Shown here: one piece after another, positions 7,981-16,969 of the stretch
Layout: each line of letters starts with the position of its first letter
Numbering within the stretch: position 1 is the stretch's first letter
Assembly: GCA_031426915.1 (NCBI GenBank)
Contig: JASJPB010000002.1
Coordinates: forward strand, 124,001-188,000
Direction: 5' to 3'
Source: Sulfurimicrobium sp031426915
Lineage (GTDB): Bacteria > Pseudomonadota > Gammaproteobacteria > Burkholderiales > Sulfuricellaceae
DNA length: 64,000 bases
Translations under genes and position numbers: made by a program
Notes under the pieces: generated by a model
Seen by the model: the letters and a program-made list of their open reading frames with translations, nothing else
Told to the model about the DNA's origin: nothing
Databases searched by the model: none

Positions 7981-9003
7981 ATGGATATTACCGTTGCGAT
8001 TGATGCCATGGGCGGCGACCATGGCGCACACATTACCGTGCCCGCCGCGCTGGAAATCCTGCGTCGGGATTCAGAAGTCAATATCGTCCTGGTAGGGTTG
8101 GCCGAGGTCATCGAGTCCGAGTTGCGTGCTTGCCGCGCAGAGGCGAACTCGCGTCTGCGCATCCATCATGCCACCGAGGTGGTGACCATGGACGACCCCC
8201 CGGCTCTGGCGCTACGCAATAAAAAGGATTCCTCGATGCGCGTGGCCATTAACCTGGTCAAGAGCGGCGAGGCCAACGCTTGCGTTTCCGCAGGTAACAC
8301 CGGTGCGCTCATGGCGATTTCCCGTTTTGTCCTTAAAATGTTACCCGGGATCGAACGTCCGGCGATTGCCTCCGTGCTGCCCACCCTCAACGGCCATACC
8401 CATGTGCTGGATCTGGGCGCCAACGTGGATTGTACTGCCGAGCATTTGCTACAGTTCGGCATCATGGGTTCCGTGCTGGTCTCGGCCGTGGAGCACAAGG
8501 AGCGACCCAGCGTCGGTCTGCTCAATATCGGCGAAGAAGATATCAAGGGCAATGAAGTGGTCAAACGCGCCGCGGAACTGTTGCGTGCCAGCGGCCTGAA
8601 TTTCTATGGCAACGTGGAAGGCAATGATATTTACAAAGGTACTACCGATGTCGTGGTGTGCGATGGTTTTGTCGGTAATGTCGCGCTCAAGGCTTCGGAA
8701 GGTCTGGCCAAGATGATCGGCGAGTTGCTCAAGCAGGAGTTCAAGCGCAATTTGCTGACCAAACTCGCCGGACTCATGGCGACGCCGGTCATGAATGCAT
8801 TCAAGAAGCGCGTCGACCCGCGTCGTTACAATGGCGCCAGTTTGCTCGGTCTGCGCGGAATCGTGGTGAAGAGCCACGGCGGGGCGGATATTTTTGCGTT
8901 CGAACATGCCATCGAGGCGGCGGTGGAAGAGGTCCGCAATGGCGTGCTGCGCCGAATTACCGAACAAGTTTCACTTCTGCATGATGTACAAGGAGCAGCC
9001 TGA
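7981..9003 (+). CDS. plsX: Phosphate acyltransferase PlsX
   Basis: This 340-residue protein starts ITVAIDAMGGDHG, the PlsX signature, and contains CVSAGNTGALMA and LDLGANVDC. PlsX makes acyl-phosphate from acyl-ACP, the first step of the PlsX/PlsY phospholipid route, at the inner face of the membrane. Its stop overlaps the fabH start (TGATG), so translation is probably coupled. It is the third gene of the operon starting at the promoter near 7170. Confidence 0.97.
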   Translation: MDITVAIDAMGGDHGAHITVPAALEILRRDSEVNIVLVGLAEVIESELRACRAEANSRLRIHHATEVVTMDDPPALALRNKKDSSMRVAINLVKSGEANACVSAGNTGALMAISRFVLKMLPGIERPAIASVLPTLNGHTHVLDLGANVDCTAEHLLQFGIMGSVLVSAVEHKERPSVGLLNIGEEDIKGNEVVKRAAELLRASGLNFYGNVEGNDIYKGTTDVVVCDGFVGNVALKASEGLAKMIGELLKQEFKRNLLTKLAGLMATPVMNAFKKRVDPRRYNGASLLGLRGIVVKSHGGADIFAFEHAIEAAVEEVRNGVLRRITEQVSLLHDVQGAA

Positions 9004-9962
9004 TGTTTTCCCGGATCACAGGCACCGGTAGCTATCTGCCGCAAAAAGTGCTGACCAATCATGACCTGGAGCGCATGGTGGATACCACGGATGACTGGAT
9101 ATTCAGTCGCACCGGTATCCGGCAGCGCCATATTGCGGCGGAAGATGAGTCCACCAGCGACCTCGCGCTGCACGCAAGCCGTCGGGCGATCGAAGCGGCC
9201 GGCATCGACCCGCAGCAGATCGATCTGATCATCGTTGCCACGACCACCCCTGACCGGATTTTTCCGGGAACAGCCTGCATTCTCCAGAACAAGCTGGGCA
9301 TCAAGAGCGGCGCGCCGGCATTCGATATCCAGGCAGTGTGCAGTGGTTTCGTTTATGCGCTGGCCACCGCCGACCAGTTCGTGCGTAACGGGCAAAGCAA
9401 ATGCGCACTGGTGGTGGGTGCGGAAACTTTTTCCCGCATCGTGGACTGGACCGACCGTAACACCTGTGTACTGTTCGGTGACGGCGCCGGGGCAGTGATC
9501 CTGCAGGCGAGCGAAACGCCAGGCATCATTTCCACCCACCTCCATGCCGATGGCGGCTACCAGGACCTGCTGGCAGTGGACGGCGGCGGTTGCGGTGTTA
9601 GCCGGGCCGGTGCGCCCCACGTGGTGATGGACGGCACCGGCGTATTCAAATTCGCGGTGGGCGTGCTGGACTCCATCGTGGAAGAAACCCTTAACGCCAA
9701 CGGCATGCAAAAGTCCGATATCGACTGGCTGGTGCCACACCAGGCCAATATCCGCATTATCCAGGCCACCGCCAAGAAGCTCGGTCTGCCGATGGAACGC
9801 GTGGTGGTGACCGTGGATCGCCACGGCAATACCTCGGCGGCATCGATTCCGCTGGCGCTGGATACGGCGGTACGGGAAGGCCGTATCAAGGCGGGCGAGA
9901 CGATTTTGATGGAAGGCGTGGGCGGCGGCTTTACCTGGGGTTCGGTGCTGCTGAAATGGTAA
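9003..9962 (+). CDS. fabH: Beta-ketoacyl-ACP synthase III
   Basis: This 319-residue initiating condensing enzyme has the catalytic cysteine in DIQAVCSGF, the histidine in VPHQANIRI and the asparagine in GNTSAASIP. It joins acetyl-CoA to malonyl-ACP to start fatty-acid synthesis. AAGGAG lies just before the overlapping start. A short perfect hairpin (9973-9993) follows before fabD. Confidence 0.97.
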   Translation: MFSRITGTGSYLPQKVLTNHDLERMVDTTDDWIFSRTGIRQRHIAAEDESTSDLALHASRRAIEAAGIDPQQIDLIIVATTTPDRIFPGTACILQNKLGIKSGAPAFDIQAVCSGFVYALATADQFVRNGQSKCALVVGAETFSRIVDWTDRNTCVLFGDGAGAVILQASETPGIISTHLHADGGYQDLLAVDGGGCGVSRAGAPHVVMDGTGVFKFAVGVLDSIVEETLNANGMQKSDIDWLVPHQANIRIIQATAKKLGLPMERVVVTVDRHGNTSAASIPLALDTAVREGRIKAGETILMEGVGGGFTWGSVLLKW

Positions 9963-9972
9963 ATATGCGTTA

Positions 9973-9993
9973 AACCACGGGTGTCCCGTGGTT
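9973..9993 (+). other. Perfect 9-bp hairpin between fabH and fabD
   Basis: AACCACGGG, a 3-base loop TGT, then CCCGTGGTT form a compact stem. It is followed by AATAAAA, not a T run, so it is not a typical intrinsic terminator. It lies 25 bases before the fabD start and could stabilise or separate upstream mRNA or attenuate transcription. Confidence 0.5.
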
Positions 9994-10018
9994 AATAAAA
10001 ATTCATAAGAGGGACGAC

Positions 10019-10942
10019 ATGAAATTGGCATTCGTTTTCCCCGGCCAGGGTTCCCAGTCGGTCGGGATGATGCAGGGTTTCGATGCCTTGCCGGTAGTGC
10101 GTGAAACCTTCGAGGAAGCTGGCGCGGTTCTGCAACAGGACTTGTGGCAATTGGTCACGGCCGGTCCGGTCGAAGCGCTGAATCAGACTATCAACACCCA
10201 GCCCGCGATGCTGACTGCCGGGGTGGCAGTGTATCGTGCCTGGCAACAAATCGGCGGAGCGCAGCCGGCATTCATGGCCGGCCACAGCCTGGGCGAGTAC
10301 ACCGCGCTGGTGGCTTGCGGCGCGCTGTCTTTCGTCGATGCGCTGCCTCTGGTGCGCTACCGCGCCGAAGTGATGCAGCAGGCGGTGGCGGAAGGCGTGG
10401 GTGGCATGGCGGCGATTCTCGGACTGGACGATGACGCGGTGCGTGCCGTATGCGCCGAAGCGGCCCAGGGCGAAGTGGTGGAGGCGGTCAATTTCAACTC
10501 GCCCGGCCAGGTGGTGATCGCAGGTAACAAGGCCGCTGTGGAACGCGGCATGGAGCTGGCCAAAGCCAGGGGCGCCAAGCGCGCGCTGCCACTGCCGGTG
10601 TCCGTGCCGTCCCATTGCAGTCTGATGAAGCCGGCGGCGGAAAAGCTGGCGCATTATCTGCAATCCGTGACAATGAATGCGCCGCAGGTGCCGGTGCTGC
10701 ATAACGCCGATGTGAAAAGCTATGACGGCGAAACCGAGATCAAGGACGCGCTGGTGCGCCAGTTGTACCAGCCGGTGCGCTGGGTGGAAACGGTCCGGGC
10801 GCTGTCCGCAGCCGGCGTGACTCATGTGGCCGAGTGCGGCCCGGGCAAGGTGCTGGCGGGACTGAACAAACGCATCGTGGCAGAGATGCAGGGGCTGGCG
10901 CTGACCGATACGGCTGCGCTGGAGCAAGCCAAATCACTTTGA
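10019..10942 (+). CDS. fabD: Malonyl-CoA:ACP transacylase
   Basis: This 307-residue enzyme has FVFPGQGSQSVGM at the start and the nucleophilic serine in MAGHSLGEYTA. The partner histidine lies in PVSVPSHCSLM. It loads malonyl from CoA onto ACP. The ribosome site is GAGGGA. It is followed by fabG after 11 bases, with a strong GAGGAGGGG ribosome site in the gap. Confidence 0.97.
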   Translation: MKLAFVFPGQGSQSVGMMQGFDALPVVRETFEEAGAVLQQDLWQLVTAGPVEALNQTINTQPAMLTAGVAVYRAWQQIGGAQPAFMAGHSLGEYTALVACGALSFVDALPLVRYRAEVMQQAVAEGVGGMAAILGLDDDAVRAVCAEAAQGEVVEAVNFNSPGQVVIAGNKAAVERGMELAKARGAKRALPLPVSVPSHCSLMKPAAEKLAHYLQSVTMNAPQVPVLHNADVKSYDGETEIKDALVRQLYQPVRWVETVRALSAAGVTHVAECGPGKVLAGLNKRIVAEMQGLALTDTAALEQAKSL

Positions 10943-10953
10943 GGAGGGGTAGC

Positions 10954-11694
10954 ATGCTGCAAGGACAAGTTGCACTGGTCACCGGCGCCAGTCGTGGAAT
11001 CGGTCAGGCGGTCGCGCTGGATCTGGGCAAGAATGGCGCCACCGTGATCGGTACCGCCACCAGCGCAAGCGGCGCGGAGAAAATTACCGCCTACCTGAAC
11101 GAGGCGGGCATCACCGGCGCCGGCTTCGCCCTTGACGTCAACGACAAGGCGCAGGTCGCGGCAGTGCTGGATGCGATCCAGAAACAGTTTGGCGACATCG
11201 CCATCCTGGTCAACAACGCCGGCATCACCCGCGACAACCTGCTGATGCGCATGAAAGAGGAGGAATGGGACTCCATCATGGAAACCAACCTCAAATCGGT
11301 ATTCCGCATGAGTCAGGCCGTGTTGCGCGCAATGATGAAAGCCCGTCAGGGGCGCATCATCAGCATCGCCTCGGTGGTCGGTGCCATGGGCAACGCCGGT
11401 CAAACCAATTATGCGGCTGCCAAGGCGGGCATCATCGGTTTTTCCAAGTCGCTGGCACGCGAAGTGGGTAGCCGCAATATCACCGTCAACTGCGTCGCGC
11501 CGGGCTTCATTGATACCGACATGACGCGGGCACTGTCCGAGGAGCAACGTAGCGGCCTGCTGACGCACATACCCCTGGCGCGTCTGGGCGGTGTGGAAGA
11601 TATCGCGGCGGCCGTGACCTTCCTGGCTTCGCCGCAGGCCGGATACATTACCGGCGCCACTTTGCACGTCAATGGCGGCATGTATATGGATTAG
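10954..11694 (+). CDS. fabG: 3-oxoacyl-ACP reductase
   Basis: This 246-residue short-chain dehydrogenase starts MLQGQVALVTGASRGIG, with the NADPH loop GASRGIG, the NNAG motif, the catalytic serine in IASVVG and the YxxxK pair in NYAAAKAG. It reduces 3-oxoacyl-ACP. The ATG at 10954, 5 bases after a strong GAGGAGGGG site, is clearly better than longer in-frame starts inside fabD. Confidence 0.97.
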   Translation: MLQGQVALVTGASRGIGQAVALDLGKNGATVIGTATSASGAEKITAYLNEAGITGAGFALDVNDKAQVAAVLDAIQKQFGDIAILVNNAGITRDNLLMRMKEEEWDSIMETNLKSVFRMSQAVLRAMMKARQGRIISIASVVGAMGNAGQTNYAAAKAGIIGFSKSLAREVGSRNITVNCVAPGFIDTDMTRALSEEQRSGLLTHIPLARLGGVEDIAAAVTFLASPQAGYITGATLHVNGGMYMD

Positions 11695-11711
11695 AACAGG
11701 TCTTTCCGCCA

Positions 11712-11740
11712 TTGGTGCGGAGGGGAAACTCTGTTAGAAT
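11712..11740 (+). promoter_or_regulatory. Probable internal promoter for acpP-fabF
   Basis: TTGGTG (11712-11717), a 17-base spacer and TAGAAT (11735-11740), with a TG two bases upstream of the -10 (TGTTAGAAT), form a good sigma70 promoter in the 93-base gap between fabG and acpP. ACP is needed in large excess over the other Fab enzymes, so a separate promoter is reasonable. Confidence 0.6.
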
Positions 11741-11787
11741 ACCGCGAATTTTTCGCATGTATCAGTCAACTGAAAGGGTAAAACAAG

Positions 11788-12024
11788 ATGAGCGAGATCG
11801 AAGCACGCGTTAAGAAAATTGTAGCCGAGCAACTGGGCGTGAACGAAGCCGAAGTCAAGATCGAATCCTCCTTCGTGGACGATCTGGGTGCGGACTCTCT
11901 CGATACCGTGGAGCTGGTGATGGCGCTGGAAGAAGAGTTCGACTGCGAAATCCCCGACGAAGACGCTGAAAAAATTACCACCGTCAAACAGGCTGTTGAT
12001 TACATCAACGCCCACCCCAAGTAA
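11788..12024 (+). CDS. acpP: Acyl carrier protein
   Basis: This 78-residue acidic protein has the phosphopantetheine serine in DDLGADSLDTVELVMALEEE. It carries growing acyl chains for the Fab enzymes encoded around it. The ribosome site AAAGGG lies 9 bases upstream of the ATG. It has its own candidate promoter and lies 32 bases before fabF. Confidence 0.98.
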   Translation: MSEIEARVKKIVAEQLGVNEAEVKIESSFVDDLGADSLDTVELVMALEEEFDCEIPDEDAEKITTVKQAVDYINAHPK

Positions 12025-12056
12025 TTTCCTGTTTTAAACCCGGAAACGGAGTCACC

Positions 12057-13289
12057 TTGGCTAAACGCAGAGTTGTCATCACCGGTTTGGGAGCGGTATC
12101 CCCGGTCGGTATCGGTGTCGGCGAGACATGGACCAACATCGTTGCTGGCAAATCCGGCATCACCAGGATTACCCGCTTCGATGCTTCCGCCTTTGCTTCC
12201 CAGGTCGCAGGGGAAGTAAAGAACTTCGACGTCACTCAGTACCTTTCCGCCAAAGAAGCACGCCGCATGGATATTTTCATCCATTACGGCATGGTGGCGG
12301 GCATGGAGGCATTCAAGGACTCCGGTCTGGAAGTGACGCCGGAAAACGCTGAGCGTATCGGGGTCAATATCGGTTCAGGCATCGGCGGCTTGCCGATGAT
12401 CGAGGAAACTCACACTACCTTCCTGGAAAGCGGGCCGCGCAAGATTTCGCCGTTCTTCATTCCGGGTACCATCATCAACATGATCTCGGGCAACCTGTCG
12501 ATCATGTTCGGCCTGAAAGGCCCCAATTACGCTGTGGTGACTGCCTGCACTACCGGTCTGCACGCGATTGGTATTGGCGCCCGCACCATTGCCTACGGCG
12601 ATGCGGACGTGATGGTATGCGGCGGCGCAGAATCGACCGTATCGCCCCTGGCTGTCGGCGGTTTTGCTTCCGCCAAGGCACTGTCATCGCGCAATGATGA
12701 TCCCGCGACCGCTAGCCGGCCCTGGGACAAAGGGCGGGATGGTTTCGTGCTGGGCGAGGGTGCCGGTGTGCTGGTGCTGGAAGAGTATGAGCATGCCAAG
12801 GCCCGCGGCGCAAAAATCTATGCTGAACTGGCTGGCTTCGGCATGAGTGGCGATGCCTACCACATGACGGCGCCCGACACCGACGGCCCAAGACGTTCCA
12901 TGCTCAAGGCACTGCATGATGCCGGCGTCAACCCGGACCAAATCCAGTATATCAACGCCCATGGTACCTCCACGCCGCTGGGCGACAAGAACGAAACCGA
13001 GGCCATCAAGCTGGCCTTCGGCGCTGCCGCGCACAAGTTGGTGGTCAATTCCACCAAATCCATGACCGGCCACCTGCTGGGTGGCGCGGGTGGTCTGGAG
13101 TCGGTGCTGACCGTTCTTGCCGTGCATAACCAGATCTCGCCGCCCACCATCAACATCTTCGAGCAGGACCCCGAGTGCGATCTGGACTATTGCGCCAACA
13201 CGGCGCGGGATATGAAGATCGACGTGGCGCTGAAGAACAACTTCGGCTTCGGTGGCACCAACGGCAGCCTGGTATTCCGTAGGGTATAA
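12057..13289 (+). CDS. fabF: Beta-ketoacyl-ACP synthase II
   Basis: This 410-residue elongating condensing enzyme has the catalytic cysteine in VVTACTTGLHAIG and the two histidines in NAHGTSTPLGD and KSMTGHLLGGAG. The start codon is TTG at 12057, which gives the family start AKRRVVITGLGAVSPVG and lies 5 bases after ACGGAG. No upstream ATG is in frame. A rare start may lower its yield relative to ACP. A strong terminator follows. Confidence 0.96.
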   Translation: MAKRRVVITGLGAVSPVGIGVGETWTNIVAGKSGITRITRFDASAFASQVAGEVKNFDVTQYLSAKEARRMDIFIHYGMVAGMEAFKDSGLEVTPENAERIGVNIGSGIGGLPMIEETHTTFLESGPRKISPFFIPGTIINMISGNLSIMFGLKGPNYAVVTACTTGLHAIGIGARTIAYGDADVMVCGGAESTVSPLAVGGFASAKALSSRNDDPATASRPWDKGRDGFVLGEGAGVLVLEEYEHAKARGAKIYAELAGFGMSGDAYHMTAPDTDGPRRSMLKALHDAGVNPDQIQYINAHGTSTPLGDKNETEAIKLAFGAAAHKLVVNSTKSMTGHLLGGAGGLESVLTVLAVHNQISPPTINIFEQDPECDLDYCANTARDMKIDVALKNNFGFGGTNGSLVFRRV

Positions 13290-13309
13290 ACCGCTAGTCT
13301 GGTTTTCCG

Positions 13310-13353
13310 GGGCGGGTTGTGCAAATCTGTTGCACAGCCCGCCCTTTGTTTTT
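13310..13353. terminator. Strong intrinsic terminator after fabF
   Basis: GGGCGGG and the following TGTGCAA pair with TTGCACA and CCCGCCC around a short loop, giving a stem of about 14 pairs. The run TTTGTTTTT follows. It ends the fab operon. As the next gene (cnoX) converges from the other strand, the stem may serve both directions, though the T run favours the plus strand. Confidence 0.88.
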
Positions 13354-13378
13354 GTGCGCGCTGTTCGTGGCTATACCC

Positions 13379-14233
13379 TTAATTGAGCGCGCTCGCCAGC
13401 AGACGGCGATATCGGCTCACCAGCTCGCCCTGGCCACCTAGCAGCGTAAACACCGAGAGCATGGTTTTGCGCCCGGCTTCGTCGTCGAACTGACGGTCGC
13501 GCCGGACGATTTCTATCAGTTGTTCCAATGCGGGTTCATAGTGCTGGCCGGCAACCAGCTGGTTGGCGAGTTCCAGTCGGGCCGCCAGATCGTCGCTATC
13601 GTCTGCAATACGCTGTTCCAGCGCGGCAGTGTCGCCTGTGCCGGCTTTCTCGGCGAAATCGGCACGGGCGAGCAGGGCGCGGATATTCTCTTCCGTGCGC
13701 GTAGCGGGACTCAGGCTGTCGAGGAATTTGCGCGCTTCGGCCGTCTTGCCTGCGTCGAGCATGATGCCCGCCGCGCTGATACGCACTTTTTCGTTTTCCG
13801 GCGCCAGTTTCATGGCTTCTGCCAGGAGTTGGGTCGCCTGCGTGCTATTGCCCAGCAGGTGGGCTTGCTCGGCCTGCAAGCGCAGTTCTTCGGCCGGCGA
13901 AGGAATGATCCGGGCGAGGAACTCCCTGATCGCGGCTTCCGGCAGCGCGCCTGCGAATTCGTCCACGATTTGTCCGTTGACCACTGCCTTCACGGTCGGC
14001 ACGCTACGGATGCCGAAGGTCGAAGCCAGCCTCTGATTGGCCTCGGTCTCCACCTTGGCGAGGAAGAATTTGCCCTGGTATTCCTCGGCCAGTTTTTCCA
14101 GCAGGGGTTTCAGTACCTTGCAGGGGCCGCACCAGGTGGCCCAGAAGTCGACCAGGACAGGTATCTCCATTGAGCGTTCGAGCACGGCTTGCTGGAAATC
14201 GGCTTCGCTGACATCGGCGTAAAATTCGGACAT
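13379..14233 (-). CDS. cnoX: CnoX/YbbN-type thioredoxin-TPR co-chaperone
   Basis: The 284 residues comprise an N-terminal thioredoxin domain with an intact active site (FWATWCGPCKVLKPLLEKL) and a C-terminal tetratricopeptide region from about residue 115. CnoX protects proteins from over-oxidation under chlorine stress and hands them to GroEL or DnaK. E. coli CnoX has lost the CxxC redox pair; here WCGPC is complete, so real thiol-disulfide activity is likely, as in Caulobacter CnoX. It is divergent from dnaX. Confidence 0.9.
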   Translation of the reverse strand: MSEFYADVSEADFQQAVLERSMEIPVLVDFWATWCGPCKVLKPLLEKLAEEYQGKFFLAKVETEANQRLASTFGIRSVPTVKAVVNGQIVDEFAGALPEAAIREFLARIIPSPAEELRLQAEQAHLLGNSTQATQLLAEAMKLAPENEKVRISAAGIMLDAGKTAEARKFLDSLSPATRTEENIRALLARADFAEKAGTGDTAALEQRIADDSDDLAARLELANQLVAGQHYEPALEQLIEIVRRDRQFDDEAGRKTMLSVFTLLGGQGELVSRYRRLLASALN

Positions 14234-14325
14234 GACTTTCTCGATTAAATTTCAATCACCAGTATATGCCTGCAAAAGGCGCGCTTTTCAAGAACGCCTG
14301 CGCATTTCTGGTAAAATCCCCAGCC

Positions 14326-15984
14326 ATGAGTTATCAAGTGCTGGCGCGCAAATGGCGGCCCAAATCCTTCGCCGAACTGGTGGGGCAGGAGCATGTGGTG
14401 AGGGCGCTTTCCAATGCCCTTGACCAGCAGCGCCTGCATCACGCCTATCTGCTGACCGGCACGCGCGGCGTGGGCAAGACCACCCTGGCGCGCATTCTTG
14501 CCAAGTCGCTGAATTGCGAAACTGGCATCACCTCCACACCCTGCGGTACCTGTACCACCTGCCGCGAAATCGATGCTGGACGTTTCATCGACCTGCTGGA
14601 GCTGGATGCGGCCTCCAACACCGGCATCGACAACATGCGCGAGGTGCTCGACAACGCCCAGTACGCGCCGACAGCGGGGCGCTTCAAGGTGTACCTGATC
14701 GACGAAGTGCACATGCTGTCCAAGCAGGCCTTCAATTCCATGCTGAAGACGCTGGAAGAGCCGCCGGAGCATGTGAAGTTCATTCTTGCCACTACCGATC
14801 CGCAGAAAATCCCGGTCACGGTATTGTCGCGCTGCCTGCAGTTCAATCTCAAGCAGATGCCGCCCGCCTCCATCGTCGGCCATCTGCAGCGTGTGCTGGA
14901 GCGCGAAAACCTGCCTTGCGAACTGCCGGCGCTGCAATTGCTGGCGCGAGCTGCACAAGGCAGCATGCGCGATGCGCTGTCCCTGCTCGACCAGTCCATC
15001 GCCTACGGCGGCGGCAAGGTGGAAGAGGCGCAGGTGCGGAGCATGCTGGGGGCAATCGACCAGAGTTATCTGTTCGTTTTGCTGGAGCGCCTGGCGGACT
15101 CCGATGGCGCGGGCCTGATCGAGCTGGCGCAGCAGATGGAAGAACGCAGTTTATCCTTCGACGCCGCGTTGCAGGACCTGGGCGCGCTACTGCACCAGAT
15201 CGCTTTGGCACAGACGGTGCCCCAGGCACTGAGCGAAGATCTGCCGGAGCGGCAACGCATGCTGGAACTGGCGCGGCGTTTCACCCCGGAAGAAGTGCAG
15301 TTGCATTATCAGATCGCGCTGCATGGACGCAAGGACCTGAGCCTGGCGCCGGACGAATTCGCCGGCTTCACCATGGCCTTGCTGCGCATGCTGGCATTTA
15401 CCCTGGAGACCGGGCCGGAGGTTGCACCGGCCGCGAAGCGCGAAATCATAGCGGAAAAGCACGAAAGCGTGGCGCCCAGGCGTGAAGCGGTAACGCCGAA
15501 GCCGGAAACTTTCCCGCCCCAAACGCCGCGTCCCTCGCCTGAGGCACGGGAACCGGCTCCGGCCCCTGTGACGCCAACCGCCACGGCCAGCGCGGCCAGA
15601 TCCTTCGACGGCAATTGGCCGGCCCTGGTGGCCCAGCTCGGGCTGGGTGGCATGGCAAAAATGCTGGCGCAGCATTGCGAACTGAAAAGCCATGACGGCG
15701 CGCGCATCGAGTTGTGCGTGCCGGATGAACACAAGCATCTGACGGAAAAGAGCTATCAGGATAAATTGAAGGCAGCGCTGGATGCTTTTTTGGGCGTCCC
15801 GGTTTTCCTGAACATATCTCTTGGCAGCGTAACCGGCATCACCCCGGCGAAACTGGTGCATGAGGAAAAGCAGGCGCGCCAGGCGGAAGCGATTGCCGCC
15901 ATCGAGCAGGATCCCTTCGTGCGCGAATTGATCGAGGATTTCGATGCGCAGGTCATCGAATCGACTATTAAACCCAATAATTGA
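14326..15984 (+). CDS. dnaX: DNA polymerase III subunit tau/gamma
   Basis: This 552-residue clamp-loader ATPase starts MSYQVLARKWRPKSFAELVG, with Walker A GTRGVGKTTLARIL, four clustered zinc cysteines (CETGITSTPCGTCTTC), Walker B LIDEVHMLS and a Pro/Glu/Ala-rich linker before a short tau domain. The start at 14326 gives the conserved N-terminus; a longer in-frame version would add 20 atypical residues. A TGGTAAAAT extended -10 lies just upstream. I saw no A-AAA-AAG slippery site, so frameshifted gamma is not evident. ybaB follows after 15 bases. Confidence 0.95.
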   Translation: MSYQVLARKWRPKSFAELVGQEHVVRALSNALDQQRLHHAYLLTGTRGVGKTTLARILAKSLNCETGITSTPCGTCTTCREIDAGRFIDLLELDAASNTGIDNMREVLDNAQYAPTAGRFKVYLIDEVHMLSKQAFNSMLKTLEEPPEHVKFILATTDPQKIPVTVLSRCLQFNLKQMPPASIVGHLQRVLERENLPCELPALQLLARAAQGSMRDALSLLDQSIAYGGGKVEEAQVRSMLGAIDQSYLFVLLERLADSDGAGLIELAQQMEERSLSFDAALQDLGALLHQIALAQTVPQALSEDLPERQRMLELARRFTPEEVQLHYQIALHGRKDLSLAPDEFAGFTMALLRMLAFTLETGPEVAPAAKREIIAEKHESVAPRREAVTPKPETFPPQTPRPSPEAREPAPAPVTPTATASAARSFDGNWPALVAQLGLGGMAKMLAQHCELKSHDGARIELCVPDEHKHLTEKSYQDKLKAALDAFLGVPVFLNISLGSVTGITPAKLVHEEKQARQAEAIAAIEQDPFVRELIEDFDAQVIESTIKPNN

Positions 15985-15999
15985 GCGGAGAGCGGAATC

Positions 16000-16326
16000 A
16001 TGATGAAAGGCGGTTTGGGCGGTCTGATGAAACAGGCCCAGCAGATGCAGGAAAACATGAAAAAGATGCAGGATCAGCTGGGCTCGGTTGAAGTCGAGGG
16101 CCAGGCTGGCGCCGGCATGGTCAAGGTCACCATGACCTGCCGCCACGACGTCAAGCGCGTCAGCATCGACGACAGCCTGATGACGGAAGACAAGGAAATG
16201 CTGGAAGACTTGCTGGCGGCGGCGGTCAACGACGCGGTGCGCCGGGTGGAAGAGACCAGTCAGGAAAAGATGTCTGGATTTACTTCCGGTCTCAACCTGC
16301 CGCCCGGATTCAAACTCCCCTTTTAA
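16000..16326 (+). CDS. ybaB: YbaB/EbfC nucleoid-associated protein
   Basis: This 108-residue protein has the YbaB family pattern: GGLGGLMKQAQQMQENMKKM coiled-coil start, VEVEGQAGAGMVKVTMTC, and a closing PPGFKLPF. YbaB forms a tweezer-like dimer that binds DNA. The position between dnaX and recR is the conserved order. Two adjacent ATG codons are possible starts. recR begins at the base right after the stop. Confidence 0.96.
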   Translation: MMKGGLGGLMKQAQQMQENMKKMQDQLGSVEVEGQAGAGMVKVTMTCRHDVKRVSIDDSLMTEDKEMLEDLLAAAVNDAVRRVEETSQEKMSGFTSGLNLPPGFKLPF

Positions 16327-16923
16327 ATGAAGTCACCGTCCAGCCTCGACAACCTGATCGAGGCCCTGCGCTGCCTCCCCGGCGTCGGCCCCAAGTCCGC
16401 GCAACGCATGGCTTACCACCTGTTGCAGCGCGACCAGCGCGGCGCCGAGCGGCTGGCCCATGCGCTTTCCCACGCGTTGGAAACTGTCCGCCACTGCGAA
16501 AAGTGCAACAGCTTCACCGAGGTCGAGGTATGCGATCTGTGCCTGTCGTCGAAGCGCGATGCGGCCTTGCTATGCGTGGTGGAAACCCCGGCCGACCTGA
16601 TGATGATGGAGCAGGCCCATTGCTACCGCGGCCTGTATTTCGTGCTGATGGGGCGGCTTTCGCCGCTGGACGGCATCGGACCCAAGGAAATCCACCTCGA
16701 CCGCCTGGTCAGGCGTGCCACGGACGGCGCGGTGCGGGAAGTGATCCTTGCCACCAACTTCACCGTGGAAGGGGAGGCGACCGCCCATTACATCGGCGAA
16801 CTGCTCCAGCCTCGCGGCATCAAGGTGACGCGCATCGCGCGCGGTCTGCCGGTGGGCGGCGAACTGGAGCACGTGGATAGCGGCACGCTGGCGCAGGCTG
16901 TGCTGGAGCGGCGGGACGTTTAA
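16327..16923 (+). CDS. recR: Recombination mediator RecR
   Basis: This 198-residue protein has the helix-hairpin-helix LPGVGPKSAQRMAYHLL, the four-cysteine zinc finger CEKCNSFTEVEVCDLC and a Toprim domain with VVETPADLMMME. RecR works with RecF and RecO to load RecA at gaps. Its start abuts the ybaB stop, so the genes are translationally linked. A REP hairpin follows at 16931. Confidence 0.97.
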   Translation: MKSPSSLDNLIEALRCLPGVGPKSAQRMAYHLLQRDQRGAERLAHALSHALETVRHCEKCNSFTEVEVCDLCLSSKRDAALLCVVETPADLMMMEQAHCYRGLYFVLMGRLSPLDGIGPKEIHLDRLVRRATDGAVREVILATNFTVEGEATAHYIGELLQPRGIKVTRIARGLPVGGELEHVDSGTLAQAVLERRDV

Positions 16924-16930
16924 GTCGAAT

Positions 16931-16961
16931 CCTGGGTATCGCTACGCTCCACCCAAGCTAC
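16931..16961 (-). repeat. GTAG-headed REP hairpin
   Basis: Read on the minus strand this is GTAGCTTGGGTGGAGCGTAG followed by CGATACCCAGG: a GTAG head followed by a stem-loop. Two close relatives form an inverted pair at 51786-51884, and a degenerate one lies at 32318-32349 beside the REP-associated transposase. It sits in the 46-base gap between the convergent recR and metG ends. Confidence 0.75.
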
Positions 16962-16969
16962 ATTGACGA

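Noticed and set aside
14326..15984. Programmed frameshift producing a gamma form from dnaX
   Set aside because: No A-AAA-AAG type slippery heptamer with a following stem was found in the expected region.
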